This document shows positions 1 to 12,135 of a stretch of 64,000 nucleotides of DNA, piece by piece. The stretch comes from Rattus norvegicus (Eukaryota > Chordata > Mammalia > Rodentia > Muridae). The stretch covers positions 310,001-374,000 of the forward strand of contig NW_026947410.1 in the NCBI RefSeq assembly GCF_036323735.1, given 5' to 3'. Position 1 is the first letter of the stretch; each line of letters opens with the position of its first letter. The translations under genes were made by a program, and so were the position numbers. The notes beneath the pieces are model-generated. The model was given only the letters and a program-made list of their open reading frames with translations. It was not told the DNA's origin and ran no database searches.

Positions 1-164
1 ACTTGATATTTCATCATCTCAGTCTTTCCACTAGTATTACTCTGACTATCATTGCCTGAAAGTGACCCTTTAGATTTCTGAGTCAATAGGTGTGTTAGCT
101 TGCAGTTTTCTTCTCTTTTTCTTCTTTCATTTTTATTTTATTTTTTAGACAAATTCATTGCTCT

Positions 165-640
165 TTTAAAATTATTGATTATATATTTATTTCAAATGTT
201 ATTTTCTTTCCCAGTTTCCTGCCATAAGTTCCCTACCCAGAACCCTCCCATTTTCTATAACCCCATTTACTGCCCCTTGACATTCTCTTGAACTAGTAGT
301 CAAAGCTAGATTGGACCAAGGGCTTCTCCTTCCATTGGTGCCAAACAAGGCAATTCTCTGCTACATATGCCGTTTAGACATAGGTATGTCAATGTACAGT
401 CTTTGACAATGTGGTTTAGTAACAGAAATCTCTGCTTCATTTGAATTATTTTTCTTATGGTTTTGAAAGTCTTTCAGCTCTTGTAATCCTTTCTTAAAAT
501 CTACCAAAAGGGGTAGGTTTAAAGTTCACTTGTCTACCACTACCATTCACTTCTTCATTTGACAAGCTCTAGCCGTGTCTCTCAGAAAAGAATTATATCT
601 TGTTACTCTCAGTGACACTTCTCTGCATTATCTAGATTTG
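165..640 (-). mobile_element. L1 3' UTR fragment in duplication copy A
   Basis: The plus strand reads like the reverse complement of the L1 3' UTRs at 26700-27430 and 54713-55480. It has 'atttcaaatgttat', 'agggcttctccttcc', 'gctacatatgc' and 'gtgtctctcag' in the expected order. It is diverged and ends at the (TA)n tract. Confidence 0.6.
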
Positions 641-645
641 GTGGC

Positions 646-647
<2 letters not shown>

Positions 648-714
<67 letters not shown>
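648..714. repeat. (TA)n microsatellite, ~67 bp
   Basis: Uninterrupted alternating TA. It sits at the equivalent place to the tract at 3001-3056 in copy B, so the seed predates the duplication. Confidence 0.95.
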
Positions 715-718
<4 letters not shown>

Positions 719-2410
719 TTTTGCTGTCTCCTACAACTATGAGCTTTGGTGGAATTTTAACTTGGATTCTGGGAAACTAGATCAAAGATTTGGAATCGAC
801 AAAGAACAATGCCAAATATAAACCCTCATGGTATTATGAAACCAATGAGGTAATGATGTAGAGGATTCAATGGACCTCACCGATTCCTCTGCATGCCCAT
901 CCTACTGAATCTTATGTTTGGCCTAAAGAAAGAATCATGGTTAAATATCTAAAAGCCTCAATTCTGCCCTTGGGAACACAGGAGGTAGATATTAGAGAAC
1001 TGATATCTAATATGGATACAGATCCACATTCTATAATCCATGTTTTCCTTTTCTTTACTGATGTCTAGTAAATTTTTGATAAAATAGGATTATGGAGTTT
1101 ATCTTTTCAAGTAGTACACAATATATACACTGGTATATTCACGCTATGGCTGGAGCCTCTTCATTTCCTACGTCATTGCAAAAATTGAATTAGAAAACAG
1201 AATTTTTGAGTACACATTCAGGAATATATATATATAGCAAGGAATGTACAGTGAAAAAATGTAGTAATATATTCACCCAATTAAAGATCTGTAAGGAAAA
1301 TACTGGCCTTTTGGAAAGAGAGATAACGTAGAAAATTGAACTGCATGTCACAGGAATCAACCTGGGAAAAAATTTATTATCCAGAAGAATCTCCTCCACA
1401 CATATTTTCTACCCATGTCAAGCCACTGACTAACTTTCTCCATTCAGAACATGTAACCAATAATGAAGCAAAGAGAAGTCTCTAGCTTTAGAGAGATGTA
1501 ATACGTAAAGGTTTCCTCTGTGTCACAGGAGACATCCTGGAAAGGGGACCCTCAAATCTCATCAATGTAAATAAAGCTGTTTAGAAGGTAGGCCATTGCA
1601 GTTCTCAGTGGCATCACCATTAGACCCTCCCTGAAAAATCTCTTGTACCCTGGAGAGCCCTAGTTTCTTCAGTGATGTCAAAAGTGTTGTTGTGTCCGCA
1701 TGTGCCTCTTGGATGTTCCTTCAGTACCAATAGTGTTTACTATTTGGCCACTAATTCAGTGTAAACAGCCATTTGGGAGGGAGAACACAGAGGATGACAA
1801 TGTCAGAGATGGAGAGAAGGAAGCTTGAATTCTGTCTTGGTATAAAAAAAGGAAGAAAAATATGGTTCATGAGAAACTCAGTGGGGCCTGAATAGCCATT
1901 GAGTGGTTTCACTAAACAGATAGACTTGATCTGAGTGTTCCACATATGGGATTCAGGAGCAAGATGCCTCTCAGAAGCATCTGGACTTGCCTGCTTGTTA
2001 TGGTTGCTGGAAGGCAGAGAGTTTATATCATTCATTTCTTTATTCTAAAAGCCAGTTGTTGGGAAGGGGTACATTGTTTTTCTGAGAGCTCATCACATTT
2101 ATTTTTGTTGCCCCATAGTAAAACATCCTAAGGAAGAAGAAAAAGACAAATTTTATATCCTCAGCTCAGTGTAAGCTCCTCCATGCTTTGGATTCATAAA
2201 GTGCAGTTTGTGTCTGACACTGATATCTAGGAGAAAGAAGTGCTTCTAGTCGATGTTTGATCATCTTACTCTTTCCACTAGAATTACTCTGACTACCATT
2301 CCCTGACAGTGAATCATTAGATTCCTGAGTCAATAGGTGTGATTAGCAGGCAGTTCTCTTTTGTATTATTTCTTAATTTTTAACTTTTTTTGCCTTTTTA
2401 GTTGGATATT

Positions 2411-2510
2411 TCTTTTTTTTTCTTTTCTTTTATTCAGAGATGGGGACCATACCCAGGGCTTTGCACTTGCTAGGCAAGTACTCCACCACTGAGCAAATCT
2501 CCTACCCCTA
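2411..2510 (-). mobile_element. ID SINE (reverse), diverged
   Basis: On the plus strand a T-rich tract is followed by the reverse complement of the ID body ('ggggaccatacccagggc', 'aagtactccaccactgagc'). Flanks 2399-2411 and 2509-2521 form a 13-bp target duplication with two mismatches (ta-g/a-ttg-g/a-atattt). Copy A lacks it, so insertion followed the local duplication. Confidence 0.85.
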
Positions 2511-2514
2511 ATTG

Positions 2515-2990
2515 AATATTTATATATTTTCATTTCAAATGTTATGTTTCTATTCAGTTTCATTTCCATAAGATCCCTAAGCAGTCCCCCTCCTATGCCT
2601 CTATAACCACACTTATTACCCCTTGACTTTCCCATTCACTAGGAGTCAAAACTATGGATGACCAAGGGCTTCTCCTTCCTTTGGTGCCGTACAAGTCCTT
2701 GCTCTGCTACATATGCAGATGGAGACATAAGTCCGTCCATGTACAGTCTTTGAACATTGGTTTAGTACCAGGTTTGTTGGCATCTTTGTTCTTATTGAGT
2801 TGAAAGCCCCTTCAGCCCTTGTAATCCTTACTCAAAATCTACCAACAAGAGTTCCGTTTTCAGTTCACTGGTTTGCCACTGGCATTCACTTTTGTATTTG
2901 ACATGCTCTAGCTGCGTCTCTCAGGAAGGATCTATATCTAGTTCCTGGAAGAATGCACTTATTACGTTCATCTATCTTATCTAGATTTGT
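2515..2990 (-). mobile_element. L1 3' UTR fragment in duplication copy B
   Basis: Reverse-complement L1 3' UTR, parallel to 165-640: 'atttcaaatgttatg', 'agggcttctccttcc', 'gctacatatgc', 'gcgtctctcag'. It continues into the (TA)n tract. Confidence 0.6.
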
Positions 2991-3000
2991 TACACTATAT

Positions 3001-3006
3001 ATATAC

Positions 3007-3056
<50 letters not shown>
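3001..3056. repeat. (TA)n microsatellite with C interruptions
   Basis: Alternating TA broken by two C-containing units near the left end. Positional partner of the tract at 648-714. Confidence 0.9.
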
Positions 3057-3058
<2 letters not shown>

Positions 3059-4479
3059 TGATATATACTGGATATATATTTGGTGGCTTCTACAATTATG
3101 ACATTAGTTGGAATATTACCATGGATACTGCACAATTAGCTCAAGAATGTAGAATCAACAAATGACAATGCCAAATAGACTCCCTCCTGTTCTTAAGAAC
3201 CTATTAAATTTGAGGTATACCTGGACCTCACCCATTCCTCTCCCTTCCCATCCTCCTTAATCTTATGTTTGGCCTAAAGAAAGAATCATGGTAAAACATC
3301 CAAAACCCTCAAGACTGGCCGAGGGAACACAGGAAGGTAGATATTAGAAACTGATATCTAATGGAACTACAATACTGTATTCTATAGTCTATGTTGTCCT
3401 TTGTGTTACTGATGTTTGGTAATTTTAGGAAAAAATAAGGATTTGGGAGTTTATCTTTTGAAAAGAGTACACAATATTTACACTGTTATATTCACTCTAA
3501 AATTGACCCCCTTTGTTACCAAAATCATTGGAAAAAATTGAATTGAAAAGAGGAATATTTAAGTTCACATACGGGAAAAAATATATAGAGTCCTATACCA
3601 AGGAATGTACAATAGGAAAACGTAATACAATTTTCATTCAATTAAAAGTCTGCAAAGAAAATCCTGGTCTTTGGGAAACAGAGAAAACCTAACAAATTGA
3701 ACTGTATCTCACAGGAATATACCTGGAAATAGAAATATCCAGAAGAATCTCCTCCACCTTATGTTCCTAAAATTTTTCTACCTATGCCAAGCCCCTGACA
3801 AAGTTTTTCCATTCAGAGCATGTAACCACTAATGAAGCAAAAAGAAGTCTCTACCTTCAGAGAGTTATAGTATGTATAGGTTTTCACTGTGTCACTGGAA
3901 ACACTCCTGTAAAGGGCACACTCGAATCTGATTAATATAAGGGAAAGCTGTTCCCCAGGTAGGCTATGGCAGTTCTCAGTGATATCATCATTACACCTTC
4001 CCTGAAAAATGTCTTGTATCCTGGAGAGCCATTGCTTCGGCTGTGATGTCAAAAGTGTTGTTGTGTCTGCAACTGCCTCATTGATATTCTTTCAGTATCT
4101 CTAAGGTTTACTAATTTGCTTCCAATTCAGAGTAAACATGCATTTGGGAAAGAGAACAAAGAGCATGATGATATCAGACATGGGGAGAAGGAAAGTGGCT
4201 TTCTGTCTTGGTATAAGAAAAGGAAGAAATATGTCGACAATGGGAAAGCTCAGTCATTCCTGGGTAGGAGTTGAGTGGGATTGCTGAAGAGATAGCCTCG
4301 TCAGAGCCTTCCACATATGGTAATCAGGAACAGGAACCTCTCAGAAGCATCTGTACTTCCCTGCTTGTTATGGTTCCTGGTAGTCAGAGAACCATACTCC
4401 AAAAGCCTGGTTTTGGGAAGGGCACAGTTGTTTTCCTGAGAGCTCATGGACTTATTCCTTTTGGCTCATGTTTGTAAAG

Positions 4480-5960
4480 AATTTAGTTCTTGATAACCTG
4501 AACCCTTCAGGTCTGTAGGAAGGCACATCACTTTTGTCACAGTGTTAGAGTCAGTTGCTAACTGTTACTATTAGTAATACTACTCGCTGGGGACAGCACA
4601 CATGATAGTTTACCTTTGGCCAACACTTCGTTTCCAAAAAACATCCTTCGTATTTTATCACTTACACAAACATGAAATCTTATTACTGTCTTCATATTCT
4701 TTGAATTTTATCACTATTCACTCCATCCATTATTACTATCTTTGTCTCAAGAGTTGTTTCTTGTTTATCCTACAACAGTGTGCATCTACCCTGAGCTTTT
4801 TCTAACCACAAGTCTGTGCAATGTGGTTTCCTTCTGTTCCCCTTTCTTCAAACCCTCCCCCTCCATAGTAAACAGTATGTTCAATGATGTTGCACCTTAA
4901 TTGTTGGTTACTTCCTATCTTGTCTTTCTCCCCATGCTCATTCAGTTGAATCCATTAGTCTTTGGACACATCTGTTGCTTAGGGAGCTCTTTTCCAGGGT
5001 GTCAATTTGCCTTATTCTTTCCCTTCATTTAGATCTCTGTTTAATGCTGTATTCTCAGTGAGGCATTCAGTGAGCACACTACATTAAAATGGTCTCCTCT
5101 CTATTTTTCTATCCCTTTATCCATATTAGTTTTCTTCAGATGCTTGTGACATGACAGTGCATCACATACTCCTGTCTCTACTTGCCACTAATATGTAAGA
5201 AATAATTGGACTTGGTCCCAAACACCTTTATTGCTGGACTTTTGTCTTTAATCACTAGAATACTACATGCAGCATAAGAGAAGTTTAACAATATTTGGAG
5301 AAGTATGAATGGATTGAAGAGAAAAACCAATTGAAATTAAGTGATGTACAGAACTTTATTATTTCTTGGTTGCTTTTTCCTCAGAATTGCCTACTTTATA
5401 TCACAAAGTTATAAACCTATTTGCAAGGCATTGCAAGAACTTTCCAATTAACTGTATGTTTTCATTGTATTATTAGAGTTTTGTAGCTAGAAAGACAGGT
5501 CAGCCATTACAACCAAAACTTCAAGGTCCTCCTTCCCACTAGTTGCTAAAAAGTATTATTCACACAAATCATACAATTTAATATTGCTGAGAGTTATGAT
5601 AATTTTTAACCAGTTTCTGTGCATGTAGGGTAATTATAGTTTACGTGTCTAGGATACATGAAACGTCTACAGTACACACGACCAACCAGATTACCAAGCT
5701 GCCATGGAAAGAGCAGAACTCGGTCTGACTTTCAGTTCCAGGTCCACCATTGTTGGATTGTTTTGGTCCAATGGAAAATTCTTCTTTTCTACAGCAGTTT
5801 CCTCATCTATTCAATGAACTCAGTACCTTAAATATACAGGATTATTATAAATTTATCTTTATTTGTTCATCTATAAGTAACTTAGAACCTGAAGTTTTTG
5901 TATTATCCATAAATGTAAATGTGACCCCTGCACAGTTAGAATATCAGAGGAACAAGGCAG
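4480..5960. other. Unassigned intergenic sequence
   Basis: AT-rich sequence without a recognised gene, SINE or L1 segment. Open frames here are short and have no recognisable domain. Confidence 0.5.
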
Positions 5961-5964
5961 GCAT

Positions 5965-6205
5965 TGTTCCCTTTTGTTTTGAGGCTGGGTTTCTCTATTG
6001 TTTACCTCGGCTATGCCAGTCAAGCTGTCCTATAGGTGTCTAATATTCTCCTATCTCACCCTGCTATCCAGTGGATGGAGCACAAGGATTATAGATTCAT
6101 GTTATAAAATCTTGCTTTTTATGTGGATTTCTTGCATTCAAACTCAGATCCTCACACTTGCACCTTAAGCTCTCTGCTCACTATGCTATTTCCCCAGTAA
6201 ACCCG
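5965..6205 (-). mobile_element. B4-type SINE (reverse)
   Basis: The plus strand runs 'ttttgaggctgggtttctct' (reverse B1-like half) through to 'aaactcagatcctcacactt' and 'ctctctgctcactatgctat' (reverse ID/tRNA-like half). This composite order is that of B4. Strongly diverged. Confidence 0.6.
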
Positions 6206-6294
6206 CAAGTCACCTTTATGTGACTTAAACACATAGGAACTGCCCTTGACCGCAATGAGTCTTTAGACAAAAAAAAGGGTTTGGGCGTACAGAG

Positions 6295-6400
6295 GAAGGA
6301 GAGGGTTATGTAGTTCAGTAGCAAAATGATTGCCTGTCTCAAATGGACTCCTGAGTTCAGTCCCCAGTACTGAAAAACTAGGAGAAGTCAATCCTTAAGA
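6295..6400 (+). mobile_element. ID/tRNA-like SINE fragment
   Basis: 'tagttcagtagcaaaatgat' followed by 'gagttcagtccccagtactg' and an A-rich end resembles a decayed forward ID-family element (A box, B box, tail). Confidence 0.45.
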
Positions 6401-6409
6401 GTTTAAGTA

Positions 6410-8552
6410 AGTCAGGAAAAAAGCAGATTTCTTTCTTTTCATGTGAATTAAAGGAAAGGGAGTTTTTGGGTTTTTTTTTATTTTTTAACTTATTTGACAA
6501 GCTAAGTTTTTAGTAAACATAGACTGTATTACTCTGAGTTTATTTTTAATGCATGCAGTTTATACATCTAACATTGTGCATTACACTCTAACCTCAGAAC
6601 CTTTTTTTGTTTGATTTTTGTGAGTATTGGTGAGGGGTAGGGTAAACAGATAAGGCCAGCTGTCTGTCTTTATTTAACTCCCCTCAGGTACTGAGAAGAT
6701 AGCACTGTTGAGAGTCAGAGAGAAACACAGCAGCGGTAAAGCAAGTACAAGCAAGATTCTTTTCATTTTGCATTCACATAAAAATTATGTGAAAAATTGC
6801 TATGGTCTCTCAAGGGAACATGACCTAGTGTTCAATAATTTTCAATAAAAAATCTCATATTCCAGAGTTTTAATTTCATAAAAATAATTCTTTTCTATAC
6901 AGATTTTTGTTTTTCAGTTTTTCTTCTATTAACCTTTGCTCAATTTAAAATAATCAAATTATGCCAGATTTCACTTATGACTTAACAATTGCAGTAGACT
7001 TAACTGTATAAAATAAGCACTTGTAAATTAATGGTAGGGCTATTGATTGTTGAAATCCTTTTTGAGAATAATTGGTAGTATATGTAAAATGTTAAAAAAA
7101 TTTAATTATATTGTTTTTTATAAATGTACAACCTAAGAGGCTACAATACAAAGAAATATTTTTGTGCCAATGTGCCTACAACAGTAGCAGCCTCGAAGCC
7201 TCTCACATAGCCATATATTTGGAGTGTACAGGAGTTGTGTTGCTCTGTATAGTGGCACATCTTGGCAGTAATACTGGAAGTGAAAGGTAGGCATAGCACT
7301 TCAGAGTGTTGCTAGGCACTATTTACCAAAACGGAGGTAACCTATGTTTGTGGGCAGTAACCTATGAACCTCTCTAGGAATAGAGATAAGTGCATACACC
7401 TACGTATAAGCACTCGAGAACATTAGTAACTGTACTATGTTTATGTCCCCAAACTGGAACAATACAAAGTTCTATCAACAACGTAATAGATGTTTTGTTT
7501 TGTTTTTTTCCCAATGGGATGGTGTGCAGAAGAGAGAGGAATGAACTGAAGCCACATACAGGGACACAGATGAAAGTTTATAACTGAGGTTTATAGAACA
7601 TGAAACTAACCATTTAAAAATAAACAAAAGAAGCCAAACTCCAAAAATACACTTATTTCATTTAGCTCACAAAAAGATTGACAATTCGTATTAGAAGACA
7701 GTGCTTACTTACCATGGCTGGAAAGGGATGTAAAGCGCAGGCACTGTTTTGTGATGAGTTTCAACAGTGATTTAGGACCCAAAACAACAAAAGAAAACAT
7801 ATCCACCAACTGGACTCAATGCAGCAAAGATTATAATGAAAAGATATAGAATAGGCTTCTGTTTGGGGCATTGTTTTTTGTTTTGAGTTAACAGACATGT
7901 TCTGATTTGTAAATATTTTACATACAAGTCCAGAAGGCTCTGGAAACAGATTACTGAAATTAAATATTTGTGTCCTTAGATGAAGCACTTGATTTAACTC
8001 TGTTTCTTCATTTAGCTCCTGTAAAATCATGTATGTTTTTACTGTGAAAATAAAATCATACACAGCAAGCAACATAAAACATCACTTAGCCCAAAAGATG
8101 CTAATGAATGTTAGTATCCTCTCACTAAGATTTTAAACTATGTGAGAGTTTAAAATAGAACAGTATGCAGCTTTTATTATATGGATCCATTATTCACAGA
8201 GGTGGTATTCTTATTCTTAGATAGAAACTCTATGAACTCAGCTTATTCCATAATTACTTGAGTTTTTTTGCGGCCCTCTCACATCAGCCATCAGTCAAGA
8301 CAGTCTCCCAGAGACACAGTCACAACACATTCTCAATAGGGGTACCTCTTCCCAGGTCACTCTACGTTATGTCAAGTTGACCAGACAGAATTAGAAATTT
8401 TGGAATGTTGGAGCAAATCCGTGAGTGGCAAACAGTTAAAACAGTTAATCTTAAGATGGAATTTCAATGTCAACTTCAATATTTTATTACTTTCCCCCTT
8501 TGTAATTACTTTTTTTAGTGAAATGAAGTGTATAAAAGATGAACACTCCTTC

Positions 8553-8594
<42 letters not shown>

Positions 8595-9985
8595 AGATTC
8601 CTGTATACAGGTATACCCAGCATGTGTACATGAAAAAGCCCAAAAGAGGATAACAGATGTCTTTCTTATCCCTGCTTTATTCCCTTAGGCCAGGTTGCTC
8701 ACTGAACTTGAGGCTGATTATTTTGCTAGGCTGCTGGTTAGTGAATTTCCCGGCATGACTGGCTTCATGATACAGCACTAAATTATAAGTATCTATGACA
8801 AAGCCTGTTTTTATATGGTGCAAACTCACTTTGTCATGCTTGCTTAAGCTGTTTTTTGACCTCAGAATTAACTATTTTACAAGAAGATGTCAATATTGTT
8901 GCACAATCTACCTAAACCTTTTACTGTCTTAGAAGGGAGCCCAGTCACAAATTTCTATTGCTCCAGCTGTCGACAACTACAGAACTTTTCTGTCTTTATG
9001 GATATACCTCCAGTAGATAGTCCATGTGATTGAAGTCTTGTGGCATTTTCACTTAGTGTGTTCTCAATATTCATTTACGTTGTGGCATCAATCCGTACTA
9101 CGTTCCACATATCACTTTTTGTTTATCCATTCGTCCATTCATAGACTCTTTGGGTCTTCTAAACTTAAAATTTTTCATTGTTTCTATTATGATATTAGGA
9201 CCTATGGGCATATGCTTGCTATGGCTCACATGTATTGATCAGAAAACACTGTACGGGTGACGTAGGTGAGTTGTTTCCCTCCTATTGGGGCGAGAAATGG
9301 AACCCAGGTAGGTGTGCAGGCTTGGGGCATGTTTTACTTTATAGGAAAGCATCTTATTTTCTTCTATAGAGGTTATACCGCTTTCCATTACTACCAGTAA
9401 TGTATGAGGGTGCTTTTACGTCCATCCAAGTGGATGTGAGGTATTGTCTTAGTTTTTAAGTTGCATTTTCCTAATAACTTATCATTTTAAGCATTTTTCT
9501 TTTAGAACAGTATGAGAACAGATGATATTTCTATTGACCAAGAGGAAACTGAGAACCAGAAATTCTAAATCAAATAATTTCTCCTACTAGGATTTGATAT
9601 TTGATTTATATATTTGATTTCAAAGCAACACTTTTTCTGACCTGTTATTTTTAAGTTACTAAATATTTTTTTAAAAAAATGATTATATAAATTAAGGAAA
9701 TATAATTTGGTTGAGATGAAATGAAAGAGCACAGTAGGTGCTGGGAAAAAACCCACTTTTTAAAAGGTAAGATGCATTAGGACTGAAGTGGGAGTAGTGT
9801 AGCATAGGTTTGGGAAAAGTAATTTGGAGAGTAGATGTCTTTAAGAGCTTTAATTTGCAGAGCTAAAGTGTTTGAATATCAGAATTGTAGGAAGTGGAGA
9901 TCAATAGTGTTCCCGAGTGGTGTGAATGGGCATATAAGCAACATAGTACTTGAGAGCACCAGCTTCGTGCACAGTTATAAAAGTT
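6410..9985. other. Unassigned intergenic sequence
   Basis: I see no gene here. It contains a (TG)n tract at 8555-8593 and short open frames without recognisable domains. I searched for upstream XPR1 exons (SPX domain and the exon before 10832) and did not recognise any. Confidence 0.5.
8555..8593. repeat. (TG)n microsatellite, ~39 bp
   Basis: Uninterrupted TG repeat; a potential Z-DNA-forming tract. Confidence 0.95.
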
Positions 9986-9991
9986 GCAGCC

Positions 9992-10045
9992 AGGTGTGGA
10001 GGCAGAGGAAGATGGGTACCTTCAAGTACAAGGCCAGGCCAACCA
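9992..10045 (+). mobile_element. B1 SINE fragment
   Basis: 'agccaggtgtggaggcagag' and 'aagtacaaggccaggccaac' match the start and centre of B1. Partial. Confidence 0.45.
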
Positions 10046-10387
10046 AATGTTACATTTAGCTCAGTAATCCAGAGCAAATTCCTCAACCTTTCTGTGCTCT
10101 TGTTTTCTCCATCAACATAGGCATAATAATTTAAATTCATGAAGCTATTATAATGATTTAAACTATTTTACATGTAAATGTACCAAGAACAAAGTAAACT
10201 CTTAATGTTTTAAACATTCCATAGATGTCAACTATTATTATGTGACATTTGCCTTGTGTTTTGTATCTTTTCATTTTACAACAAATCTGTGCAGTAGAAG
10301 TAAGTGTAATTAGTGTAATGACAGAGACAGCAAAGTAGAAGAGGTTGTATCATATAGAAAGCTCCCATTGACTAAACTAGTCTTATA

Positions 10388-10515
10388 CTAGGCATGGCAC
10401 ATATTTAATGCCAGGATACAGAAGGCAGAGGAAAGATGATCCCTGTGTTTGAAGCCAGTCTGGTCTACATAGCATGCTGCAGGATTGTCATGACTGCATG
10501 TCTCAAACAAAAACC
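10388..10515 (+). mobile_element. B1-type SINE
   Basis: 'taggcatggcacatatttaa', 'ggcagaggaaagatgatccc', 'gaagccagtctggtctacat' and 'gtctcaaacaaaaacc' occur in forward B1 order. It lies about 300 bp upstream of the first recognised XPR1-like exon. Confidence 0.65.
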
Positions 10516-10831
10516 AAGTCTGGTCTTACTGTTCAATGCCATTTAAACCTGCTGTTTTATACTTTAGAAAAAGAATGAAAATTAAAAAAAAACATATAGA
10601 ACTATGGAATAACATGATTAAAAAAGTTTGATAGAAATTAATCTAATGGAACTCTGCAGCATAAAGAGGTAGAAGAAATATGCCTAGATGCATATTTATT
10701 GACTATTAAGATTATCTATATACAGATTGTCTTTGTAGAAATATTTTGTCCTAGGTCTGTGACTTAGAGAATTATGAGAAAAGATATTTAAAGGGAACAT
10801 GGTAGATAACTAACCAATATATTTCTTTCAG

Positions 10832-11022
10832 TTGTTTATAAACTTGAAATAGATAGAACTGTGTGGTCCTTGATAAGAATCTACTGTGGTAGCTATCTTC
10901 TGATTGAATTCCTTTTTCTACTGAGCATCAACACAAATGGTTGGAGACAAGCTGGAGTAAATCATTTCCTCACCTTTTAACTTAATTCAAGAAACAATTT
11001 GTCTCATCATCATCCCTTTGAG
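10832..11022 (+). pseudogene. XPR1-like exon block 1 (transmembrane region)
   Basis: Preceded by a pyrimidine-rich acceptor ending in AG at 10830-10831 and followed by GT at 11023. The frame encodes a clear counterpart of the XPR1 segment containing 'VYKLEIDRT', 'LIEFLFLL' and 'GWRQAGVNH'. A TAA at 10978-10980 replaces the expected glutamate codon; matching sequence ('NNLSH') resumes after it in the same frame. Both splice sites still look usable. Confidence 0.85.
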
Positions 11023-11323
11023 GTAGTACAGCACAGAGTCTTGTGAACATGTCCTTGCTAAAAGAATGGCCAGCTCACTGGGAGTCTCCTGAGTGTTCTC
11101 CGCTCTCACAGAGCGTCTGACTTACTGGGACTCCATAGATGTACTCCACTCTGAGTGACTGAATGCAAGGGTGTTCATGAATAACCTGATCAGTGCTCAA
11201 GTCAACCTCCCACTAGAGGATTATTGAACTGTGCATCATTTTATATATATTTGTTTATTAAAGGCTATTCTGTGTAATGATAATGAGGAACTTTCTCTCT
11301 TTTGTCTTCCCTCTGCTTTACAG

Positions 11324-11504
11324 ATTGCTGAATTCCTGGTGATATTATGGTTCCTGAGTCTTCTGCCGTGCTTCTTTGCTCCAATTGGTATCATCCCAAT
11401 ATATGTGTATTCACTTGCCCTTTATAGGTTTATGCACTTCTTTCTTATCAACCCCCCAAAAAACTTTCTACTATAAATCCAGATTTTGGTTGTTTAAACT
11501 TCTG
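11324..11504 (+). pseudogene. XPR1-like exon block 2 (transmembrane region)
   Basis: Acceptor AG at 11322-11323 after 'ctctgcttta'; donor GTAAGT at 11505. It encodes a hydrophobic stretch with '[14 protein letters not shown]' and 'FFLINP', very close to XPR1. An extra A in the run near 11456-11462 shifts the frame: the zero frame ends soon after, and the expected continuation (Tyr-Tyr-Lys-Ser-Arg-Phe-Trp...) follows in the shifted frame up to the donor. The intron before it is only about 300 bp. Confidence 0.85.
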
Positions 11505-11784
11505 GTAAGTCTAGAAGGCATGCACAATATTTTGAGCATAGTACATTAGCACTGACTTCCTCAAATTCCTCACTGGACTGTTGGATTGCACAGCCTTAGA
11601 GGGAGGATTCACATTGGGACAAGGGAATAGTGCCCAGATTCAGGAGTAAGTGCTTTTGTTGGATACCAGATATACTTGAACATTTATAACATGGAAGTCA
11701 GATAGTGAATTGATTGTATATATTATAATTAATTAACCAGTGTGGTAAAATATAGCACTTTTTTTTCTTTCTAAAGAAAAGAGA

Positions 11785-12135
11785 GTCAGGTAGAGTGTTA
11801 TTGTATAATCCCTTACTTAGAATTTGAAGGTAGAAGGATCAGAAGTCCAAGGCTACTTTATACTGCATTTACCTCAGTATTCTCTTAGATTTCCTCTAAC
11901 TATAAATCCCTATGAAGTGTTTATTTTTGTCTAAAACATATATGTGAGTGCCTACATATATGTATATGTATGGGTACCACATATGTGGTTGGTATTCATG
12001 AAAGCCTAATGAGTGTGTCTGATCCCTGAATTTTGAGTTGTAGACAGTGGTGAACCAAGCATGGGTGATGGGAACTAAGCTCCTTCCTCCACAAAATCAG
12101 CAGTACATAACTATAGAGCCACCGATCTAGCATTT
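11785..12135 (-). mobile_element. B2/B3-family SINE (reverse) with adjoining SINE remnant
   Basis: From about 11938 the plus strand reads 'tgggtaccacatatgtggtt', 'gtctgatccctgaattttga' and 'ggtgatgggaactaagctcc', the order of a reversed B2/B3 body. The preceding 11785-11890 ('tcaggtagagtgttattgta', 'gtccaaggctactttatact') looks like a separate diverged forward SINE; its family is uncertain. Confidence 0.5.

Larger units (their letters stand above)
1..2130. repeat. Tandem segmental duplication, copy A
   Basis: This segment matches 2258-4475 in the same order and orientation. Both start with a cttactc/ctcagtc-tttccacta block and share 'gagtcaataggtgtg'. Both then carry a minus-strand L1 3' end, a (TA)n tract, and about 1.4 kb of sequence I do not recognise. 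Both end with a block around 'cctctcagaagcatctg' (copy A near 1968, copy B near 4337). The offset is about 2258 at the left and about 2360 further right; the extra ~100 bp is the ID element in copy B. The copies differ at many positions, so the event is not recent. Copy A may extend left of the window. Confidence 0.75.
2258..4475. repeat. Tandem segmental duplication, copy B
   Basis: This is the second copy of the segment described at 1-2130. About 145 bases between the copies (2131-2257) have no visible partner. Copy B differs by a reverse ID SINE at 2411-2510 and a shorter, C-interrupted (TA)n tract. No open frame of interest is conserved between the copies, so a non-coding origin is likely. 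Confidence 0.75.
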
